A stretch of DNA of 64,000 nucleotides from Devosia algicola (lineage in GTDB: Bacteria; Pseudomonadota; Alphaproteobacteria; Rhizobiales; Devosiaceae). Below the pieces are notes generated by a model, which worked only from the letters and a program-made list of their open reading frames with translations, searched no databases and had not been told where the DNA came from. Location: assembly GCF_028816455.1 (NCBI RefSeq), contig NZ_CP118246.1:1178001-1242000 (forward strand). The letters are read 5' to 3'. Of this stretch, positions 39,456-50,196 are shown piece after piece (positions within the stretch are counted from its first letter, which is position 1; each line of letters opens with the position of its first letter). The position numbers and the translations under genes are program-made.

Positions 39456-40133
39456 ATGAGCAAACCCATTCGTATCGCGCCATCCATCCTCTCCGCCGAC
39501 TTTTCACGTTTGGGCGACGAGGTCCGCGCCCTCAACTCTGCGGGGGCAGACTATATTCACATTGACGTTATGGACGGCCATTTTGTCCCCAACATCAGTT
39601 TCGGCCCGATTGTCATGGAGTCAATTCGCGCCCAGACAACGCGGCCCTTTGATGTCCACCTGATGATCGCGCCAGTTGATCTCTACATCCCCGCTTTCGC
39701 ACAGGCGGGAGCAGACATCATTACGGTTCACGCCGAAGCCGGTCCGCACCTGCACCGCACCGTGCAAGCCATAAAGGCCGAGGGCAAACGCGCCGGCGTC
39801 TCACTAAATCCTGCCACCCCCGTTGGTGTACTCGAACATGTCATCGCCGACATCGACCTAGTCCTGATCATGAGTGTCAATCCCGGTTTCGGCGGCCAAA
39901 ACTTTATCCCCGAAAGTCTGGTCAAGCTGCGGCAGGCGCGTGATCTTATAGGCGAGCGTGACATCGATCTTGAGGTCGACGGCGGCATATCTGCCGACAA
40001 CGCGCGTGAGGTTGCTGCTGCGGGCGCCAATGTACTGGTCGCAGGCTCCGCGATCCTTTCGGGAAACAATCCGGCCCACTACGCCCCCAGAATTGCCGCG
40101 ATCCGCGATGCCGCCTCGACGTTGACCGCCTGA
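39456..40133 (+). CDS. rpe: ribulose-phosphate 3-epimerase
   Basis: This 225-residue TIM-barrel enzyme interconverts ribulose 5-phosphate and xylulose 5-phosphate. Signature segments are [39 protein letters not shown] and VDGGISADN, with catalytic Asp residues and metal His in place. purB follows in the same direction. Confidence 0.95.
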   Translation: MSKPIRIAPSILSADFSRLGDEVRALNSAGADYIHIDVMDGHFVPNISFGPIVMESIRAQTTRPFDVHLMIAPVDLYIPAFAQAGADIITVHAEAGPHLHRTVQAIKAEGKRAGVSLNPATPVGVLEHVIADIDLVLIMSVNPGFGGQNFIPESLVKLRQARDLIGERDIDLEVDGGISADNAREVAAAGANVLVAGSAILSGNNPAHYAPRIAAIRDAASTLTA

Positions 40134-40163
40134 CTCAATCTCTGAACCAGAAAGCCTAACCCT

Positions 40164-41501
40164 ATGATTCCGCGTTATTCCCGCCCCGAAATGGTCGCCA
40201 ATTGGTCGCCGGAAGCCCGCTTCGCCATCTGGTTCGAAATCGAGGCGCACGCCACCACCAAGCTGGCCGATCTGGGCGTGGTGCCCAAAGACGCTGCCCA
40301 GCGCATTTGGGAGGTAATGCTGGCGCGCAAAGCCGAGCATGGCGACTATCATTTCGACGTTGATCGCATCGACGAAATCGAACGCACCACCAAACATGAC
40401 GTCATCGCCTTTCTGACCCATTTGAGCGAAATCGTCGGCCCCGAGGCGCGGTTTGTTCACCAGGGCATGACGTCGTCGGACATTCTGGACACAACGCTAT
40501 CGGTCCAGATGGCTCACGCTGCAGATCTGCTGTTGGCTGATATTGATGCGCTTCTGGACGCACTCAAGCGCCGCGCCCTCGAGCACAAACACACAATAAC
40601 TATCGGGCGCAGCCACGGGATTCACGCTGAACCGACGACATTCGGGGTAAAACTGGCAGAAGCCTATGCCGAATTTTTCCGAAACCGCGCGCGACTTGTG
40701 GCCGCTCGGGCCGAAATCGCGACGTGCGCCATCTCGGGCGCTATCGGTACTTTTGCCAATATCAACCCGTCGGTCGAAGAATATGTCGCTGAGCAATTGG
40801 GTCTGGCGGTCGAGCCGGTTTCAACTCAGGTAATCCCACGCGATCGGCACGCCATGTTCTTTGCCACACTTGGTGTCATCGCGTCATCCATCGAACGTGT
40901 AGCAGTTGAAATTCGTCATCTTCAGCGCACAGAGGTGCTCGAGGCCGAAGAATATTTCTCGCCCGGCCAAAAAGGCTCATCCGCCATGCCGCACAAGCGC
41001 AATCCGGTACTGACTGAAAATCTGACCGGCCTTGCCCGCCTCGTGCGCGGCATGGTCACGCCAGCCCTTGAAAATGTTGCCCTATGGCATGAACGGGACA
41101 TTTCGCACTCATCGGTCGAACGCATGATTGGCCCTGATGCAACAATCACGCTTGATTTTGCATTGGCGCGTCTGACCGGCGTCATCGATAAATTATTGGT
41201 CTATCCGCAAAACATGCGGCGCAATCTCGACCTGCTTGGCGGTCTGCACAATTCCCAACGCATGTTGCTGGCACTTACTCAGGCCGGTTATTCGCGCGAG
41301 GACAGCTATGCTGCCGTACAACGCAACGCCATGAAGGTGTGGCAGATGGAGGGAGACCGTACTGGCCAGTTCGCCGAAAACCTGAAAAACGACCCCGAAG
41401 TGACTCTGAGCAATGAGCAAATCGACGCCATGTTTGATGACGCTTACCATCTCAAGCATGTCGACACTATTTTCACGCGCGTCTTCGGTCCGGCACAATG
41501 A
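40164..41501 (+). CDS. purB: adenylosuccinate lyase
   Basis: This fumarase-superfamily enzyme acts twice in purine synthesis, releasing fumarate from SAICAR and from adenylosuccinate. The 445 residues include the signature GSSAMPHKRNPVL and the early GMTSSDILDT. Its stop overlaps the next ATG (ATGA, 41498-41501). It opens the purine-rich stretch that continues to purL. Confidence 0.95.
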   Translation: MIPRYSRPEMVANWSPEARFAIWFEIEAHATTKLADLGVVPKDAAQRIWEVMLARKAEHGDYHFDVDRIDEIERTTKHDVIAFLTHLSEIVGPEARFVHQGMTSSDILDTTLSVQMAHAADLLLADIDALLDALKRRALEHKHTITIGRSHGIHAEPTTFGVKLAEAYAEFFRNRARLVAARAEIATCAISGAIGTFANINPSVEEYVAEQLGLAVEPVSTQVIPRDRHAMFFATLGVIASSIERVAVEIRHLQRTEVLEAEEYFSPGQKGSSAMPHKRNPVLTENLTGLARLVRGMVTPALENVALWHERDISHSSVERMIGPDATITLDFALARLTGVIDKLLVYPQNMRRNLDLLGGLHNSQRMLLALTQAGYSREDSYAAVQRNAMKVWQMEGDRTGQFAENLKNDPEVTLSNEQIDAMFDDAYHLKHVDTIFTRVFGPAQ

Positions 41502-42055
41502 AAATATCCGAGGTCGATTTTCTGATTGTCCCCGGACTGGGGGATAGCGAACCGGGTCACTGGCAACGCCGATGGTCTGAACGCCTCCCCAACGCCAAAG
41601 TCGTTCGGCAGGCCGATTGGCACAAACCCGCCCTGGCGCCATGGGTCGAAGCCATCGCCAATGACGTGATGATGGCCACGCGGCCCGTCGTGATCCTGGC
41701 GCACGGGTTGGGCGTGCTCGCCAGCGTTCATGCCGCCCTAGGCCTTGTCGATACCAAGGTTCGCGGCGCCCTGTTCGTCGCCCCGCCCGATGTAGAACTC
41801 CATCCCGAGGTGCCGCCCGCCGCCGCGCCGTTCAGTCCCATCCCACGCGACCCGCTGCCGTTTCCCTCAATGCTGGTCGCCTCGACCAACGACCCCTATT
41901 GCAGCATTGATCGGGCCGCCGAATTTGCCACTTGCTGGGGATCCGACTTCCATCAGGCGGGTGATGCCGGTCATTTCAACATCCAGTCCGGCCACGGCCC
42001 GTGGCCTGAGGGTCTATTGATGTTCACGCGATTGATGCAACGGCTCAAGAGCTGA
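41498..42055 (+). CDS. RBBP9/YdeN-like alpha/beta hydrolase, nucleophile position is Gly
   Basis: This 185-residue small hydrolase starts with LIVPGLGDSEPGHWQRRW, the RBBP9/YdeN family pattern. The family nucleophile motif reads AHGLG, with Gly70 where Ser is expected (HSLG). The acid (Asp132, STNDPY) and His159 (DAGHFN) are still present. The protein may therefore be catalytically dead or use another residue. It is translationally coupled to purB. Confidence 0.82.
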   Translation: MKISEVDFLIVPGLGDSEPGHWQRRWSERLPNAKVVRQADWHKPALAPWVEAIANDVMMATRPVVILAHGLGVLASVHAALGLVDTKVRGALFVAPPDVELHPEVPPAAAPFSPIPRDPLPFPSMLVASTNDPYCSIDRAAEFATCWGSDFHQAGDAGHFNIQSGHGPWPEGLLMFTRLMQRLKS

Positions 42056-42292
42056 TTGGTAGACAATACCTGCCCCGCAATTGCCGGTTTTTCGCCACGC
42101 TTGCCCTCAGTGTGGCGAAAATTTTGCCTACCAAAATTAAATATCGATAAGTTGAGACCGGCTTTCCCGAGGCATAATTAGGTCTGGCAAGTTTGGATCC
42201 GCCGGCAAGCCTATTAGACCTGCGACTCGACGCGACCTGTAAACTTGCTCAGTCCACGGCCGCATAGCGGCTGTTGATAGTGGGTATTTGAA

Positions 42293-42571
42293 ATGAAGAA
42301 AATTATCATTCCCGCCGCTCTGGCAATCGCCATGGGCATGTCAGGTGTCGCATTCGCCGCCAGCACCACAGCGACCAGCGCACCACAAACCATTACGGAC
42401 ACGGTCAAATCTTTTGACCTGACCGCCAAGACCATCACCCTGGGCAATGGCATTGTCTATTCCTTGCCTGACAATTTCAAGGATCCTGGCCTGAAGGTTG
42501 GATCAAAAGTCAGTGTCAAATGGGAGATGAACGGCACGACCCACAAGGTCGATAGTATTTCGCTCAGCTAG
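42293..42571 (+). CDS. DUF1344 family exported protein
   Basis: This 92-residue protein has a signal peptide cleaved near residue 22 (VAFA-AS) and a short DUF1344 domain (TVKSFDLTAKTITLGNGIVYSLP). DUF1344 has an unknown role in the alphaproteobacterial envelope. A terminator follows directly. Confidence 0.85.
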   Translation: MKKIIIPAALAIAMGMSGVAFAASTTATSAPQTITDTVKSFDLTAKTITLGNGIVYSLPDNFKDPGLKVGSKVSVKWEMNGTTHKVDSISLS

Positions 42572-42579
42572 ACCGGCGA

Positions 42580-42618
42580 TGCGCGAACCGAATGATGTCC
42601 CCCCATCCGGTTCGCGCA
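42580..42618 (+). terminator. hairpin after the DUF1344 gene
   Basis: TGCGCGAACCG (42580-42590) pairs with CGGTTCGCGCA (42608-42618), an 11-bp perfect stem followed by AATTTGTT. It separates the DUF1344 gene from the convergent DUF1476 gene. Confidence 0.8.
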
Positions 42619-42636
42619 AATTTGTTGTGACTGGCC

Positions 42637-42960
42637 TTAACCTTCAGCGAGCACCTGCTGCTGGGCCAGGGCCACCAATTGCGTCATTTTCAGGCGAATC
42701 GCCTCATCATCAACGCTGAGGCCCTTGGCCTTGATATCGGCAGAAACCTTGCGGAAGACGTCTTCGTCCCCCGCTTCTTCAAAATCGGCGGCCACGACTT
42801 CGGCTGCATAGGCAGTCGCCTCATCTCCTTTTAGCCCCAATAGCTCGGCCACCCAGATGCCCAGAAGCTTGTTGCGGCGCGCTTCAGCCTTGAAACGCAA
42901 TTCCGCGTCCAGCGCGAACTTTGCTTCCTGGCCCTTCTTGCGATCGTCGAATCCGGACAT
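42637..42960 (-). CDS. DUF1476 protein, ATP synthase inhibitor subunit zeta
   Basis: This 107-residue helical protein matches the alphaproteobacterial zeta subunit, known from Paracoccus to block reverse rotation of F1Fo-ATPase: [34 protein letters not shown] 42960 gives the family start. The 17-codon open extension upstream is not conserved. Confidence 0.87.
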   Translation of the reverse strand: MSGFDDRKKGQEAKFALDAELRFKAEARRNKLLGIWVAELLGLKGDEATAYAAEVVAADFEEAGDEDVFRKVSADIKAKGLSVDDEAIRLKMTQLVALAQQQVLAEG

Positions 42961-43157
42961 TTTCTCTCCGCATATCTTGGTTTTGGCGCCCCCTGACGCT
43001 ACCCCTTGCACATAGGCGGTTCAGGTTCCCAAATCAACGGGCGCTGCGGCTCCTTACACACGCCAAATGCAAAAGGACTTGCCTTTTGGACGCATTCTGG
43101 CGCATGAAGCGGCCAAATTTCATCGAACTTCCCTTCATTGGAAACGGCAGAGACCTC

Positions 43158-43925
43158 ATGAACCGTCGGCGTAAAATTTATGAAGGCAAAGCCAAGATCC
43201 TGTACGAAGGCCCTGAGCCCGGTACCCTGGTTCAGTATTTCAAGGACGACGCGACCGCTGGCGACGGTGCCAAGCACGAAGTGCTCGATGGCAAGGGTGT
43301 GCTCAACAACCGCATCTCGGAGTTCGTCTTTACCAAGGCTCAACGGGTTGGGCATCCCGACTCACTTCCTGCGCCGCATGAACATGCGTGAGCAACTGAT
43401 CAAGGAAGTCGAGATTATCCCGCTCGAAATCATCGTGCGCAACATCGCTGCCGGGTCTCTCGTCAAACGGCTGGGTCTGGAAGAGGGCACCCAGCTGCCG
43501 CGCTCGATCATCGAGTTCTGCTACAAGGACGATGCCTTGCACGACCCCATGGTCAGCGAAGAGCATATCACCGCCTTCGGATGGGCGACACCCGCTGAGC
43601 CTCGACGACATCATGAGTCTTGCCATCCGCGTCAACGATTTCCTGTCGGGCCTGTTCATGGGCGTCGGCATCCAGCTGGTGGATTTCAAGATCGAGTGCG
43701 GGCGCCTCTACGAGGGCGATATCATGCGCATTGTCCTGGCCGATGAAATTTCGCCCGACAGCTGCCGCCTCTGGGATATCAAGACCCGCAACAAGGCTCG
43801 ACAAGGACCGGTTCCGTCAGGATCTCGGTGGCTTGGTCGATGCTTACCGCGATGTGGCCCAGCGCCTCGGCATTCTGGTTGAAACCGAAAATGCCCTGAC
43901 CACCGGTCCCCGTCTCGTTCAATAG
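43158..43925 (+). CDS. purC: SAICAR synthetase, three frameshifts
   Basis: PurC joins CAIR and aspartate in purine synthesis. It starts [19 protein letters not shown]. The frame breaks at AGGCT 43336-43340, AGCCT 43598-43602 and AGGCT 43794-43798. Removing one base at each gives [26 protein letters not shown] and [13 protein letters not shown] and a 254-residue protein, the normal length. Three breaks of one kind in one essential-pathway gene are the clearest illustration of the recurring error. Confidence 0.93.
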
Positions 43926-43947
43926 CTGCAGTGCCAAAGGTAAATCG

Positions 43948-44190
43948 ATGAAAGCGCGCGTCACCGTTACCCTCAAGGCCGGCGTTCTGGACCCCCAGGG
44001 CCAGGCCATTGAAGGCTCACTAAAAAGCCTGGGCATGTCCGGTGTTGGTGGCGTACGCCAGGGCAAGGTTTTTGACTTGCTTCTCGATGCAACAGACGAG
44101 TCGGCCGCCCGCGCCGCGGTCACCACCATGTGTGAGAAACTGCTGGCCAATACTGTGATCGAAAACTACACGATCGAAATCTCTAATTAA
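43948..44190 (+). CDS. purS: FGAM synthase subunit PurS
   Basis: This 80-residue small subunit bridges PurQ and PurL in the three-part FGAM synthase. The pattern KARVTVTLKAGVLDPQGQAIEGSL is diagnostic. It begins 22 bases after purC. Confidence 0.95.
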   Translation: MKARVTVTLKAGVLDPQGQAIEGSLKSLGMSGVGGVRQGKVFDLLLDATDESAARAAVTTMCEKLLANTVIENYTIEISN

Positions 44191-44245
44191 CACCCGCCCA
44201 CTATTTTAGGCTCGCGCGTCGCCCCCTGCGCAGGATTGCCCGTTT

Positions 44246-44329
44246 ATGCTGAAGACCATTTCGCTATCGATGCTGTTCGTCGCAACACTCGGACTAATTT
44301 TCGCCGCCTATGCATCGGTGCCAATCTAG
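44246..44329 (+). CDS. possible 27-residue membrane peptide
   Basis: The open frame MLKTISLSMLFVATLGLIFA and seven further residues forms a single hydrophobic helix, between purS and the acyltransferase gene. There is no clear ribosome-binding site, and nothing beyond the composition supports translation. Confidence 0.25.
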   Translation: MLKTISLSMLFVATLGLIFAAYASVPI

Positions 44330-44454
44330 CGCGCCACCACCAATCAGTAAAAGTTTAGCCATTAATCAATCGCCTTAAGTCTGTTGGCAATTTGTCCATC
44401 AAGATACCAAGCGTTGCGGCTATATTGGCCCGGTAGTGTACTGGAGGCCATCCG

Positions 44455-45540
44455 ATGAGAAGTGATAATCAACGCCTGCAATGGGTCGATATGGCAAAAG
44501 GCCTGTCGATCCTGCTTGTTGTCATGATGTATTCTGCATTCAGTGTCGGCGAGGACACCGGCCAGACCGGCGTGCTGCATTGGATCATCGCCTTCGCCAC
44601 ACCATTCCGGATGCCCGAGTTTTTTGCGATTTCCGGCCTGTTCCTGTCCCTCGTCATTGCGCGTGACTGGAAACCCTATTCTGATCGTCGTGTCCTGCAT
44701 TATTTCTATTTCTATGCCGTGTGGGCCATTATCCATCTGGTTTTCAAGGTTGGACTTGTTGCGGGCGACCCGGCGATGGCATTGACCGATCTGGCCTGGG
44801 CCGTCGTTGAGCCCTATGGCGTCCTTTGGTTCATCTACATGCTGGCCGTGTTCAGCGCCGTCGCCAAGCTCTGCTTCACGCTTCGCCTGCCGCATTGGAT
44901 TGTGCTCGCCCTCGCGGCAGTGCTTCAGATCGCACCGGTTCATATCGGCAGCTATCTCATCGACCAGTTCGCCGCCTATTTCGTCTATTTCTATTCTGGC
45001 TACGTGTTCGCGCCCATGCTGTTCAAGCTCGTCGCCTGGGCACAGGCCAATATCGGCATGGCGCTCGCCACGCTTGTAACCTGGGCACTGGTCCACGCAG
45101 CGCTCGTGTTCTCGCCCGGCTATGCCGTCCTTCCCGGCGAAATCCACATGGGCCTCGCCTCGCTCCCGGTCCTGCACCTCCTGCTGGCGCTGATCGGCAC
45201 GGCTGCGCTTTGCGTTATCGCTAGCCTGCTGACAAAACTCGCCTTCATGGACTGGCTGCGCTGGCTCGGCTCCAAATCCCTGGTGGTTTACCTCGCCTTC
45301 GTCCTGCCCATGGGCATCGTGCGCACAATTCTGATTAAATTCGATCTGATCACCAATATCAGCGTGCTAAGCATTGTCGTCATGGCGACCGCCGTTGTCA
45401 GCCCCGTCGTGCTCTATTGGCTGGTCCAGTGGACAGGCTTCGGAAAATTCCTGTTCGAGCGCCCAGACTGGGCTCATATCCCCGGCACCCCCGGTGCAAG
45501 GCAGCCGCGCACGCAGGTTTCCGCCACACCGGCTGAATAA
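44455..45540 (+). CDS. acyltransferase family 3 membrane protein
   Basis: This 361-residue protein has about ten helices and the acyltransferase 3 / OpgC-like beginning QWVDMAKGLSILLVVMMYSAF. RMPEFFAISGLFLS and the arginine-rich ARDWKPYSDRRVLHY loop follow. The usual active-site His of the first helix is Tyr here, which is also seen in this subfamily. It probably acylates a surface glycan. It sits between purS and purQ. Confidence 0.82.
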   Translation: MRSDNQRLQWVDMAKGLSILLVVMMYSAFSVGEDTGQTGVLHWIIAFATPFRMPEFFAISGLFLSLVIARDWKPYSDRRVLHYFYFYAVWAIIHLVFKVGLVAGDPAMALTDLAWAVVEPYGVLWFIYMLAVFSAVAKLCFTLRLPHWIVLALAAVLQIAPVHIGSYLIDQFAAYFVYFYSGYVFAPMLFKLVAWAQANIGMALATLVTWALVHAALVFSPGYAVLPGEIHMGLASLPVLHLLLALIGTAALCVIASLLTKLAFMDWLRWLGSKSLVVYLAFVLPMGIVRTILIKFDLITNISVLSIVVMATAVVSPVVLYWLVQWTGFGKFLFERPDWAHIPGTPGARQPRTQVSATPAE

Positions 45541-45618
45541 AGCAAGACTCCCCCTTGCCTTTTGGGTCGGGACTCTCGAAAAGGGCGATTATCCCATCTC
45601 CCTTTCGAGGACCAGCCG

Positions 45619-46287
45619 ATGAAATCTGCAGTCATCGTCTTTCCCGGCCTGAATCGCGACCGCGACATGATCGCCGCGCTCACTCAGATTTCAGGCAAAG
45701 CGCCCGCAACGGTCTGGCATCAGGACGCCGAAATTCCTGATGTTGATCTCATCGTCATTCCCGGCGGCTTTTCCTATGGCGACTATTTGCGTTGCGGCGC
45801 CATCGCGGCGCGCTCCCCGATCATGGATGCAGTCCGCGCCAAAGCCGCCAGTGGCGTCAACATTCTTGGCGTCTGCAACGGCTTTCAGATTCTGATTGAA
45901 GCGGGTCTTTTACCGGGCGCTCTCATGCGCAACATGTCGCTCAAATTCGTCTGCCGCGACGTCAAACTCGAAGTCACCAACGCCGATACCGACTTTACAC
46001 GTGGCTATTCCCAGGGCCAGGTCATTAATTGTCCCGTTGCCCATCATGATGGCAATTACTTCGCCGATAGTGAGACGATCACCCAGCTCGAAGACAACGG
46101 ACAGGTGGCATTCCGCTATGCCGAAAACACCAATCCAAACGGATCGATTAATGACATCGCCGGGATTCTGAACACCAAGAAGAATGTTCTCGGCCTGATG
46201 CCGCACCCCGAAAACCTGATCGAAGCCGCTCATGGCGGCACCGACGGTCGGGCGCTATTCTCGGGCCTGCTTGGACGGGCCGCATAA
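45619..46287 (+). CDS. purQ: FGAM synthase subunit PurQ (glutaminase)
   Basis: This 222-residue class I glutamine amidotransferase supplies ammonia to PurL. The nucleophile Cys86 is in [10 protein letters not shown] and the His-Glu pair in MPHPENL. ATG 45619 follows GAGG. One base separates its stop from the next start. Confidence 0.95.
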   Translation: MKSAVIVFPGLNRDRDMIAALTQISGKAPATVWHQDAEIPDVDLIVIPGGFSYGDYLRCGAIAARSPIMDAVRAKAASGVNILGVCNGFQILIEAGLLPGALMRNMSLKFVCRDVKLEVTNADTDFTRGYSQGQVINCPVAHHDGNYFADSETITQLEDNGQVAFRYAENTNPNGSINDIAGILNTKKNVLGLMPHPENLIEAAHGGTDGRALFSGLLGRAA

Positions 46288-46288
46288 A

Positions 46289-46927
46289 ATGAACGCGCGA
46301 ACGCTACTGACATGGCTTGGCCTGCTGGTTGGCGTATGCGCCCTCGTGCTGCAGTTCTGGCTGGCCATTCCCCTCTATCTCAGTAAGGGCAAGGATCTCC
46401 CGGGCGCTCTAGGCACTTTTTTCGCCTTTTATACGATCTTGACCAACATCACGCTGGTGCTGATCTACTCCTCGGCAATCTGGTCTGGCAGACCAATGTC
46501 CCTGTTCCGGCACCCCACCGTCCGCGCAATGATGGCTGCCAATATCACACTGGTATTTCTGTTCGTTTATTTTGTCCTGTCAAAGACCTACGCGTTTAGC
46601 GGCCTGTCGCTGTTAGTCGACAATTTGCTCCATTATGTGACCCCGGTAATTTATGTCCTTTGGTGGCTCACGACGCAAAAACATGGCCAGTTGCGTTGGG
46701 AAAGCCTGCCAGCCATGCTGGCACCCACACTAGTCTATTTCCTTGCCATTCTGGCGCGTGGCGTCTGGGTCAATGAATATCCATATCCGATCCTTGACGT
46801 CACAACGCTTGGCTACGGTGCGGTCTGGATCAATGCCGTTGTCATGACGGTCGCCCTGGGCGCACTCTGCCTCATTGTCATAGCGCTTGATCGCGCCCTC
46901 GCTCGTTCACCTCGGACCGCTCCATGA
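46289..46927 (+). CDS. Pr6Pr family membrane protein
   Basis: This 212-residue protein has six hydrophobic segments and the pattern [15 protein letters not shown] and [15 protein letters not shown], typical of the Pr6Pr/FAR-17a/AIG1-like family. The function is unknown. It starts one base after purQ and overlaps purL (ATGA 46924-46927), so it is translated as part of the purine operon. Confidence 0.82.
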   Translation: MNARTLLTWLGLLVGVCALVLQFWLAIPLYLSKGKDLPGALGTFFAFYTILTNITLVLIYSSAIWSGRPMSLFRHPTVRAMMAANITLVFLFVYFVLSKTYAFSGLSLLVDNLLHYVTPVIYVLWWLTTQKHGQLRWESLPAMLAPTLVYFLAILARGVWVNEYPYPILDVTTLGYGAVWINAVVMTVALGALCLIVIALDRALARSPRTAP

Positions 46928-49156
46928 CCCATCAAAACAACATCGCTATCACCCCAAAACTTGTCGCCGATCACGGCCTGAAGTCTGAGGAATTTGACAA
47001 GATCGTTGCGCTGATTGGTCGGCAACCTACTTACACCGAATTGGGCATTTTCTCGGCGATGTGGAACGAGCACTGTTCCTACAAATCGTCCAAAAAGTGG
47101 CTAAAAACCCTACCCACGAGCGGCCCGCGCGTCATTCAGGGACCGGGTGAAAACGCGGGCGTTGTCGACATTGGCGATGGACAGGCTGTGGTGTTCAAGA
47201 TGGAGTCGCACAACCACCCCTCCTATATCGAACCCTATCAGGGTGCTGGCACTGGTATGGGCGGTATTCTCCGCGACGTCTTCACCATGGGCGCGCGTCC
47301 TGTTGCCGCCATGAATGCCTTGCGCTTTGGCGCACCTGACCACGAAAAAACCCGTCACCTCGTCTCTGGCGTCGTTGCCGGCATCGGCGGTTATGCCAAT
47401 GCCTTTGGTGTGCCAACCGTTGGTGGGGAGGTTGAATTTGATGCCCGCTATAATGGCAACAATCTGGTCAATGCCTTTGCCGCCGGGCTGGCTGATACCG
47501 ACAAGATTTTCTATTCAACTGCCAAGGGCGTCGGCCTTCCCGTGGTCTATCTCGGCGCCAAGACCGGCCGCGACGGCGTCGGCGGCGCCACCATGGCTTC
47601 GGCAGAATTTGGCGACGACATTGAGGAAAAGCGCCCCACTGTGCAGGTCGGCGACCCATTCACCGAAAAGCGCCTGCTCGAAGCCTGCCTGGAATTGATG
47701 GCTACAGGTGCCGTTATCGCCATTCAGGATATGGGCGCGGCGGGCTTGACCTGTTCTGCGGTGGAAATGGGCGCCAAGGGCGATCTTGGCGTCGAACTCA
47801 ACCTTGATCTGGTGCCCGTCCGCGAAACCGAGATGACGCCCTATGAGATGATGCTCAGCGAAAGCCAGGAGCGCATGCTCATGGTACTGCACCCAGACAA
47901 GGAAGCCGAAGCACGTGCCGTTTTCGTCAAATGGGAACTCGATTTCGCCACCGTCGGCAAAACCACCGACGATCTGCGTTTCCGCGTGCTCTGGCAGGGC
48001 GAGGAAGTCGCCAACCTGCCGATCAAGGAACTGGACGACGAAGCGCCTGAATATGACCGCCCCTGGACGCCGCCCAAGGCTCCAGCCCCTCTGGCCGCCA
48101 CCGATATCCCGCAGTCGGACGTCGCCGACGCTGTTTTGGCCTTGGTTGGTGGCCATCAGATCGCATCTCGTCGGTGGGTTTACGAGCAGTACGACACGCT
48201 GATCCAGGGCAATTCCCTGCAGCGCCCCGGCGGCGATGCTGGCGTGATCCGCGTTGACGGTCACAAGACCAAGGCGCTGGCGTTCACGTCCGATGTTAAC
48301 CCGCGTTATTGCGAAGCCGACCCATATGAGGGCGGCAAGCAGGCGGTGGCCGAAGCCTGGCGCAATCTGACCGCCACCGGGGCCGATCCACTCGCCGCGA
48401 CCGACAATCTTAATTTCGGCAATCCCGAACGTCCCGAGATCATGGGCCAGCTGGTCCACGCCATCAAAGGCATCGGCGAAGCCTGCACCGCCCTCGATTT
48501 CCCCATCGTTTCCGGCAATGTCTCGCTATACAATGAAACCAACGGCAAGGGCATCTTGCCCACCCCGACCATTGGCGGCGTTGGCCTCATTCCCGACTGG
48601 GGCAAAATGGCCCGCACGGGCTTTGCCCAAGCCGGCGATCTCATCCTGTTGTTCGGCGCCCCACCCGCCTGGGGCACTCATCTGAGCCAATCCATCTATA
48701 TGCGCGACCTGCATGACCGCCGCGACGGTCCGCCGCCGCCCGTCGATCTTGCCCATGAACGCCGCACCGGCGACTTTGTGCGAAACCTCATCCGAGCGGG
48801 CAGGGCCACCGCCGTACACGACCTTTCCGACGGCGGCCTTGCCATTGGACTAGCCGAAATGTCGATTGCTTCAGGCATCGGCGCCAAGATCGCCCAGGCT
48901 CGAAGGCGTTGACCCAATTCCAACCTGGTTTGGCGAAGATCAAGGTCGATACCTGGTCACGATCCGCGACAATCTGGATATTGACGCCTTCACCGCCCTC
49001 ATGGCCGAGATCGAGGCAGCGGGTATTTTCGCTCCGTGGATTGGAACAACGGGCGGCGGTGAACTGGTACTTGGCAGCGCCCGCCCTGTTCTGGTCAAAA
49101 AACTGCAGGAGGCCCATGAAAGCTGGTTTCCCGAATATATGCGCGGCGAAATTTAG
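46924..49156 (+). CDS. purL: FGAM synthase subunit PurL, frameshifted
   Basis: This small-type PurL is the ATP-dependent synthetase half of FGAM synthase. It shows [14 protein letters not shown], the glycine-rich [10 protein letters not shown] and [20 protein letters not shown]. The frame breaks at AGGCT (48896-48900). Correction gives [16 protein letters not shown] and 743 residues. The PurS, PurQ and PurL subunits are all encoded here. Confidence 0.95.
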
Positions 49157-49280
49157 TCCTGCACCAAGCCGCGCATCACACCCCTGTCATTGTCAACAAT
49201 CGCCTTCGCCATATGATTGCCGTTGTTGGGGCGTTTTCACAGATATTGAGTTAATGTAGGGGGAAACCCCCGGAGTAATC

Positions 49281-49874
49281 ATGACCTTTGCCCGCACCAC
49301 GGCGTTTTTGGCCCTTTTGCCACTATTGGCCACCTCCCCCGCCTCGGCGCAAAGCATCAGTGTTTCGGTCTCCCGCTCAATTCTGGCTGACCAGCCCTAC
49401 ACCCTGATCTATCCTGATTTCATGATAGCGACCGGCGCCGCTGGCGAGCCCGTAACCATCAACCATCCCGAAGCGCCGCTGCAATGCACCTCCGAAATTG
49501 TGCAGGTCGAGGACACCGGCTGGACCGCACAATCTGCCCTCGACAATCTGGACGAGGGTGAGGTTGTAAAGGGTTGGATAGATCGCTTTCCCGGTTTCAC
49601 CATTACCAACAAGGCCATAACGCGATATCAAAGTGGCGATGCGCTGCTCTATGAAGGTACGAGCACAGACTCACCGATGGACATGCCGCTTACCATCGTC
49701 CACACCGAGACCGTCGATGGCCCGCGCGGCTATTCGCTCGATTGCCTCTACGCTACCGAGTACGAGCAGCAGGCTCGTCCCATCGTCAATTTTATCATCG
49801 CCAACTTTTCGACCCATTCGGATGCCGACTGCTGCGTCGGCATGAAGGTGGAAGACACCGCTACCCCACAATAA
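49281..49874 (+). CDS. exported hypothetical protein
   Basis: This 197-residue protein has a signal peptide ending near ASA-QSI. The mature protein has cysteines near its middle and an SDADCCVG pair near the end, which suggests disulfides. No family is recognised. A short GGGGG/CCCCC hairpin lies directly before the start. Confidence 0.65.
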   Translation: MTFARTTAFLALLPLLATSPASAQSISVSVSRSILADQPYTLIYPDFMIATGAAGEPVTINHPEAPLQCTSEIVQVEDTGWTAQSALDNLDEGEVVKGWIDRFPGFTITNKAITRYQSGDALLYEGTSTDSPMDMPLTIVHTETVDGPRGYSLDCLYATEYEQQARPIVNFIIANFSTHSDADCCVGMKVEDTATPQ

Positions 49875-49960
49875 CTTGACCTCGTATTGAAGCGCCCCCT
49901 CTGCCATGCCATATCAGGGCGAGGTGGAATGTCCACAACTACGACAAAAAGGGGTACGTC

Positions 49961-50194
49961 ATGGCCATGGACGCCAACGAAATCGAGCGCCGAATCAAGA
50001 CCGCCCTGCCCGACGCCGAAATCGAAATCCGCGATCTGGCCGGTGATGGCGACCACTATGCCGCCACGGTGATTTCCGAAACTTTTCGCGGCAAGTCGCG
50101 GGTCCAGCAACATCAACTCGTCTATGCAGCGCTGCAGGGCGATATGGGCGGCGCGCTTCACGCGCTTGCCCTCCAGACCAGTGCACCTGAGTAA
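49961..50194 (+). CDS. BolA/IbaG family protein
   Basis: This 77-residue protein partners monothiol glutaredoxins in iron-sulfur trafficking. The family fold and the conserved His51 (VQQHQLVYAAL) are present. The grxD gene about 1 kb downstream fits the known pairing. Confidence 0.92.
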   Translation: MAMDANEIERRIKTALPDAEIEIRDLAGDGDHYAATVISETFRGKSRVQQHQLVYAALQGDMGGALHALALQTSAPE

Positions 50195-50196
50195 TC

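Noticed and set aside
44362..45177. 271-codon minus-strand frame
   Set aside because: It is antisense to the acyltransferase gene. Its His/Gln/Asp-rich, low-hydrophobicity composition is typical of a shadow frame of a membrane protein.
47515..48459. Long open frame (314 codons) on the minus strand
   Set aside because: It is antisense to conserved purL sequence, lacks a ribosome-binding site and reflects codon bias in GC-rich DNA.
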